Assembly: GCF_002289575.1 (NCBI RefSeq)
Contig: NZ_NTGA01000022.1
Location: 27,372 to 91,371 of the forward strand
Reading direction: 5' to 3'
Origin: Dietzia natronolimnaea
GTDB lineage: Bacteria > Actinomycetota > Actinomycetes > Mycobacteriales > Mycobacteriaceae
Length of the DNA stretch: 64,000 nt
Shown here: positions 60,221 to 64,000 of the stretch, piece after piece
Numbering within the stretch: the first letter of the stretch is position 1
Layout: every line of letters begins with the position of its first letter
Notes under the pieces: model-generated
Told to the model about the DNA's origin: nothing
The model's database searches: none
Seen by the model: the letters and a program-made list of their open reading frames with translations, nothing else
Position numbers and translations under genes: made by a program

Positions 60221-60321
60221 AGCTCCAGAGTGGCTGCCCGGCACCTCCTCCGGAAGTCGGCAATACGGCATTGATCCATATCAGACGCACATGGCTAGAG
60301 CTGCTCCCATATGCTCATCGC
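60221..60321. promoter_or_regulatory. YeiH/LysR divergent promoter region
   Basis: 101 bases. CAAT/ATTG (60261-60273) and TGAT-CCAT-ATCA (60272-60283) inverted repeats overlap, a good place for a LysR-type site. The TATGCT -10 box for lysR (60310-60315) lies 6 bases before its ATG. Confidence 0.55.
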
Positions 60322-61221
60322 ATGACCAGAAGGTGGCCCGACCTGCTCGTGCTCGAGCTCCTGGTCGGCGTCGACGAGCAGGGCAGCCTGAGTGCGGCGG
60401 CCCGGAAGGTCGGGATGGCGCAGCCCAACGCGAGCAGGGCGGTCAAGGAGCTCGAGCGGAAGTTCGGCATGCCGTTGCTGCGGCGGCACCCGCGGGGCGC
60501 CACGCTGACCCCACACGGGACGGTGCTGGCCCACTGGGCGCGACGGGTCCTCACCGAGACGAGCAGCTTGCTGGAGGTGGCGCAGAGCCTGCAGTCCGAG
60601 CGGTCCGCCACCCTGACCGTGGGCGCGAGCATGACCGTGGCAGAACACCTGATGCCCCGCTGGCTGGGGGCGCTGAGCGGTGCGCGACCAGAGGTGAACA
60701 TCCACCTGCAGGTCCACAACTCGGTGAAGGTCGCCGAGCTGGTGCTGGACGGCGCCTGTGATGTGGGGTTCATCGAATCCCCGACGGTGCCCCCCGGTCT
60801 GCACTCCGGCACCGTCGCCCGTGATCGGCTGGTCGTGGTGGTCCCGCCGTCCCATTCGTGGGCGCGGCGCCGGACCCCGGTGACCATCGCCGAGCTCGCG
60901 GCCACCCGGTTGGTGGTGCGGGAACCGGGGTCGGGAACGCGTACAACCCTGGACCGGGCCCTGCAGGAGTACGAGCGCCCCGCGCCTCTGCTCGAACTCG
61001 CCAGTGCCGCCGCCATTCGCACCAGCGTCCTGGACGGGGTGGGACCGGCAGGGATGAGCACGCTCGCGGTAGCGGATCAGGTTGCCTCCGGCGCCCTGAA
61101 GGTCATCGAGATCGAGGGCCTGGATCTGCATCGTGAGTTGCGTGCGGTGTGGCGGCCGCCGCGCCAACTGTCCGGCCTGGCGGGTGATCTGGTGAACCTC
61201 GCGCGGCGGAGTCAGCTGTAG
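60322..61221 (+). CDS. LysR-family transcriptional regulator
   Basis: 299 aa. The N-terminal winged helix (~5-65) has 'GSLSAAARKVGMAQPNASRAVKELE', and the co-inducer domain (~90-299) follows. It almost certainly controls the divergent yeiH-type gene. The ATG at 60322 is set by TATGCT 6 bases upstream; the frame opens 17 codons earlier but would cross the promoter. Its 3' end overlaps the convergent aroD by 10 bases. The inducer may be a sulfur or nitrogen metabolite, as with related CysB/Cbl-like proteins. Confidence 0.92.
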   Translation: MTRRWPDLLVLELLVGVDEQGSLSAAARKVGMAQPNASRAVKELERKFGMPLLRRHPRGATLTPHGTVLAHWARRVLTETSSLLEVAQSLQSERSATLTVGASMTVAEHLMPRWLGALSGARPEVNIHLQVHNSVKVAELVLDGACDVGFIESPTVPPGLHSGTVARDRLVVVVPPSHSWARRRTPVTIAELAATRLVVREPGSGTRTTLDRALQEYERPAPLLELASAAAIRTSVLDGVGPAGMSTLAVADQVASGALKVIEIEGLDLHRELRAVWRPPRQLSGLAGDLVNLARRSQL

Positions 61222-62090
61222 ACCGGCTCACCCCCGGGTGCGGACCCGCTGCTGAGCAGGTCCAGAGCGCGGCGGACCCCATCGGCGGGGAGCTGGCCGG
61301 GAGCGGAGGCCGCGCCCACCGTGGCGAAGGTGGCCGACGAGCCGAACGGTCCGCCGCCGAGCCGAGTGACCGCCCCGAGGGCGCCCATCGACATGGTGAT
61401 CAGGGGGATGCGGGCGACCCGGTGGCGCTCCTCGGTGGCGGACAGCAGAGCCACCACGTCGGCGGCGGACCGTGGCGTCACGGCGATCTTGGCCACGTCC
61501 GCCCCCGCGTCCTCCATAGCGGCGAGCCGTGCCACGATCTCCTCGGCCGGCGGGGTCGCTGCGAAGTCGTGGGTGGACGCCACCACCGGGACCCGGTGGC
61601 GGTGGGCCGCGGCGATGGCCTGCGCGGCGAGCGGATGCAGGTGTTCCACGTCCACGGCGGCCGCGGCGCCGGTGGCGGACAGCGCCTCGACCACCGCGAG
61701 GTAGGACGCCGGGGAGATCTCCGCGCCCCCGCCCTCGCTGCGGGTGCGGAAGGTGGCCAGGATGGGCACCTCCGGCAGCAGCGTCGAGAGCCGCTCAAGG
61801 GCCTTCACCGCCCGGGCCGGGTCGCCTCCGGCCCCGGCGGTGAAGGGTTCGAAGAGGTCGACCCGCCACTCGACGACATCCACCAGCCGGTCAGTTGACC
61901 GGCCCGCCGACGAGCCCGCGTCGGGTGAGGCCCCGTTCAAAGGCGCCCCCACCTCGGGTGTGCACCGGTACTCGGCGTCGGCGGTGAGCAGCGCGTCGGT
62001 CTGAGACTCGAGCTCCGGGAGATCCCGTCCCGTGAGCGGGACGATGATCGACGGCGAACGTGAGTCCAGAAGGAGCCGATGGCGGGGCAT
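61212..62090 (-). CDS. aroD: Type I 3-dehydroquinate dehydratase
   Basis: 292 aa, TIM-barrel class I enzyme. The catalytic His is in VVASTHDF and the Schiff-base Lys in AKIAVTP; the EWRVDLFE substrate-binding segment is also present. It dehydrates 3-dehydroquinate to 3-dehydroshikimate. The N-terminal region has a ~30-residue Ala/Gly/Ser-rich insert before EWRVD that other members lack. Mycobacteriales normally use the unrelated type II enzyme. TAGGGT lies 6 bases before the ATG (leaderless). No aro or quinate genes are adjacent. Confidence 0.9.
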   Translation of the reverse strand: MPRHRLLLDSRSPSIIVPLTGRDLPELESQTDALLTADAEYRCTPEVGAPLNGASPDAGSSAGRSTDRLVDVVEWRVDLFEPFTAGAGGDPARAVKALERLSTLLPEVPILATFRTRSEGGGAEISPASYLAVVEALSATGAAAAVDVEHLHPLAAQAIAAAHRHRVPVVASTHDFAATPPAEEIVARLAAMEDAGADVAKIAVTPRSAADVVALLSATEERHRVARIPLITMSMGALGAVTRLGGGPFGSSATFATVGAASAPGQLPADGVRRALDLLSSGSAPGGEPVYS

Positions 62091-62127
62091 GGATAAACCC
62101 TACGACGACCCCGCCGTGCTGGTGACC

Positions 62128-62598
62128 TCAGCAGCACCCCTCGCATGGACAGAGCCGACGAGCAGGCACCAGTTCCAGGGCGCTGAGGCCGCCGGAGCCG
62201 GCGGTGCGGTAGTAGCGGCCCGCCCACCGCAGTGTCCTGGAGGGGCGCCGAACCGGAGTGAGGTCCCACGTAGGCCCGTCGGGGCCCTCACACAGGAGGT
62301 GGCCGGCGTCGAGGGCCCCGCCGTCCAGGACGGACCCGCCCCACCGGGTGAGCAGCACCGCAGTCTCACGGGCGCCCAGGCCGCGGACCAGGAGCTCGGG
62401 GTGTCCGCGACCGGTGAGGCCGACCGTGTATCCGAATCGTTGGTCCGGCGGGAGGGGGGCGGAGTCGCAGTCCGCGCAGGTGCAGCCCTCGCCCACGTGG
62501 ACCAGGTGGATGCCGTATCGGTCGATGTTGGCGGCGACGACGGCCATGTCGGGGTCGACGGAGGCCATGGGGCGGGAGGGGATGACGGTGTGAGACAC
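62128..62598 (-). CDS. DUF4262 domain protein with terminal Cys clusters
   Basis: 156 aa. The YTVGLTGRGHPELLV segment is the mark of DUF4262, a family of unknown function. Unusual features are two Cys groups: C39-x-C41-x2-C44 near the start, and CPCEGCC as the final seven residues, which may bind a metal together. The GTG at 62598 has AGGAG 6 bases upstream and replaces a longer frame that has no start signal. Confidence 0.8.
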   Translation of the reverse strand: MSHTVIPSRPMASVDPDMAVVAANIDRYGIHLVHVGEGCTCADCDSAPLPPDQRFGYTVGLTGRGHPELLVRGLGARETAVLLTRWGGSVLDGGALDAGHLLCEGPDGPTWDLTPVRRPSRTLRWAGRYYRTAGSGGLSALELVPARRLCPCEGCC

Positions 62599-62755
62599 GG
62601 GAACTCCTGGTTGTCTGGTGTGTGATCGTCCGCATCGAACAGGTGCTCGATACGGGGGTGACGATAGATCGCCGCTACGACACGCACGCCGAGGTGCCGT
62701 GATGATGCGTGCGGCCCCGGTGCACACTTGAATGAGGACGACGAAGGGGGACCGC
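62599..62755. other. Divergent intergenic region, DUF4262/patatin
   Basis: 157 bases. One dyad, ATCGA/TCGAT (62634-62638 and 62647-62651), is visible, plus AAGGGGG before the patatin start. Nothing else clear. Confidence 0.45.
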
Positions 62756-63907
62756 ATGAGGGTCGCGTTGGCACTGGGTTCCGGCGGGGCACGCGGATAT
62801 GCACACATCGGGGCCATCCGCGAGCTCCAGGCGCGCGGACACGAGGTGGTCGGGGTGTCCGGGGCCTCGATGGGTGCGGTGGTGGGTTCGTTGCTCGCGG
62901 CCGGTGAGCTGGACCGTTTCGAGGAATGGGTGAGAGGCCTGGCACAGCGGGACGTCCTGCGGTTGCTGGATGTGTCCTTCGCCGGCGGGGGAGCAATCCG
63001 CGCCAACAAGATCATGGGCGTGATCGGCGAGATGCTCGACGACGTGCGGATCGAGGACCTCGCGATCCCCTACACCGCTGTGGCCACCGACCTGCGGGCG
63101 AGGCGGGAGGTCTGGTTCACCCGGGGACCGGCGGACATCGCCGTGCGTGCGTCGTTCGCCATCCCGAGCATCGTCACCCCGGCGATCGTGGGCGGGCGCC
63201 TGATGATCGACGGCGGCGTGACCAACCCGGTCCCGCTCGAGCCTCTGGCCTCGGTGGACAGCGATCTGGTGCTGGCGGTGTCGCTGACCGGTCGCCGGGA
63301 GGGTATCCGCGGTTCCACGTTCCAGGAGAGTTCGGATCCCGAGGAACCGTCGGCCGTGGCGGATCCGAAGATCTCGAAGAAGGGTGGCTCCGTCACGGCG
63401 ACCACCGCCAGGCTCTCGGGTCGGATCCGGACGGCGGCGGCGGACGTCCGGGACGCCGACCTGGTCCGTCTTGTGGCCGCCCGCTTCGGTCAGGACACGT
63501 CCGGGGCGGACGCAGCCGGCGTGGAGGCGGCCGGGATCGACACGACCGGTCCAGGGGCCGGCACCGACTCCGCCGAGCGATCCCTCCCGGGGGGATCGGC
63601 GACACCGTCCCCCGAGGTCGAGGAGGCGGTCGAAGAGGGAGAACGCGAGGTCCGGGCCGACGCCCAGAGCGACGAGCGGGGTCTCGAGTCACTCCCGGGC
63701 ACACTCCGGATCTTCGACGTGGTCTCCCAGTCGATCGAGGCCATGCAGAGCATCCTCACCGGCTACCGGATGGCGGGCAACCGTCCCGACGTCCTCGTGG
63801 AGGTGCCGTCGGACTCGTGTTCCGCATTCGACTTCCATCGGGCGGAGGAGATGATCGAACTCGGCCGTCGGCTCACCGTGGAGGCGCTTGACCGGGAGGG
63901 GTTGTGA
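62756..63907 (+). CDS. Patatin-like phospholipase
   Basis: 383 aa. The oxyanion loop GSGGARG (8-14), nucleophile elbow G36-A-S38-M-G40 and catalytic D152 in IDGGV form the Ser/Asp dyad. The fold covers ~1-200; an Ala/Gly/Glu-rich disordered insert follows (~235-310), then a C-terminal 'DVVSQSIEAMQSILTGYRM' segment seen in NTE/RssA-like proteins. It should hydrolyse acyl esters of lipids in the cytosol or at the membrane. AAGGGGG before the ATG sets the start; 8 extra codons upstream are not family-like. Confidence 0.9.
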   Translation: MRVALALGSGGARGYAHIGAIRELQARGHEVVGVSGASMGAVVGSLLAAGELDRFEEWVRGLAQRDVLRLLDVSFAGGGAIRANKIMGVIGEMLDDVRIEDLAIPYTAVATDLRARREVWFTRGPADIAVRASFAIPSIVTPAIVGGRLMIDGGVTNPVPLEPLASVDSDLVLAVSLTGRREGIRGSTFQESSDPEEPSAVADPKISKKGGSVTATTARLSGRIRTAAADVRDADLVRLVAARFGQDTSGADAAGVEAAGIDTTGPGAGTDSAERSLPGGSATPSPEVEEAVEEGEREVRADAQSDERGLESLPGTLRIFDVVSQSIEAMQSILTGYRMAGNRPDVLVEVPSDSCSAFDFHRAEEMIELGRRLTVEALDREGL

Positions 63908-64000
63908 GGGCCCGCCGTGCGAGCCCCCCTCACCGCCCGAGCGCCCCGATCCGGCCGAACCGACCTAGCTGTATTGACCACGCAGGTTGTGTCACCCGTC
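63908..64000 (+). other. Intergenic end of the window
   Basis: 93 bases with no gene start visible. A TTGACC hexamer (63974-63979) could be a -35 element of a gene beyond the window edge. Confidence 0.4.

Noticed and set aside
58440..60761. Long open frame on the plus strand (773 codons)
   Set aside because: Antisense to the epimerase and YeiH genes, no recognisable domain, and it overlaps the LysR gene.

Overview
This window is high-GC actinobacterial chromosome. A WhiB regulator, a mycothiol-dependent-isomerase-type protein, DesA3-like desaturases, an LmeA-like DUF2993 protein, a DUF1906 Tat protein and a PapA/condensation-like acyltransferase point to the Mycobacteriales (Corynebacteriales). 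My best guess at genus is Dietzia or a close relative, but nothing here proves it. Coding density is very high. I see no rRNA, tRNA, CRISPR array, insertion sequence, integrase or prophage gene, and no gap above 300 bases. The window reads as ordinary chromosome with strong operon and overlap structure, not as a mobile island.

Layout. 1-5.6 kb: end of an MFS transporter, small membrane proteins, an ECF41-type sigma factor coupled to a carboxymuconolactone-decarboxylase protein (with its predicted autoregulated promoter), a VOC protein, a lipoprotein and thiM-thiE. 5.6-13 kb: luciferase-like oxidoreductase, acyl-lipid desaturase, thioesterase, DEAD-box helicase, membrane adenylate cyclase, DUF2993 protein. 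13-17 kb: DJ-1/PfpI protein, GT-B glycosyltransferase, WhiB protein, a second desaturase with a coupled unknown gene. 17-20.3 kb: gluABCD-type amino-acid ABC importer. 20.3-28.4 kb: SDR, PhnB-like, mycothiol isomerase-like, htpG, two overlapping PAP2 genes, aspA, acetoacetate-decarboxylase-like gene. 28.4-33.3 kb: a divergent glycerol-lipid module (tetR-glpD facing agpS-like-dagK). 33.4-41.6 kb: CAP protein, BCCT transporter, pirin, dapA, SDR, Tat-exported DUF1906 protein, ABM protein, cysE. 41.6-48.3 kb: signalling block with an OmpR-type regulator, a NatAB-type ABC exporter, a NarL-type two-component pair and a HisKA kinase. 48.4-57.9 kb: FMN reductase, tpx, HhH-GPD glycosylase, YdcF protein, pirin, a NAD synthetase fused to a cysteine hydrolase, an alpha/beta hydrolase divergent from an acyltransferase, a lipoprotein and a DUF1697 protein. 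57.9-64 kb: epimerase, YeiH exporter with its divergent LysR regulator, type I dehydroquinase, DUF4262 protein, patatin-like protein.

How the genes work together. The clearest systems are the gluABCD importer; the glycerol-3-phosphate/ether-lipid/phosphatidate module under one TetR operator; the ECF41 sigma factor with its partner; and a membrane-signalling block in which an orphan OmpR regulator and an orphan HisKA kinase look like a pair separated by inversion of the segment between them. Many genes lack a Shine-Dalgarno sequence and instead have a TANNNT -10 box 6-7 nt before the start codon, which predicts leaderless transcripts. The most unusual protein is the NadE-cysteine hydrolase fusion at 52167-53585. 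The thiol peroxidase has Ser where the family's resolving Cys belongs, and the adenylate cyclase has Ser where its base-selecting Lys belongs.
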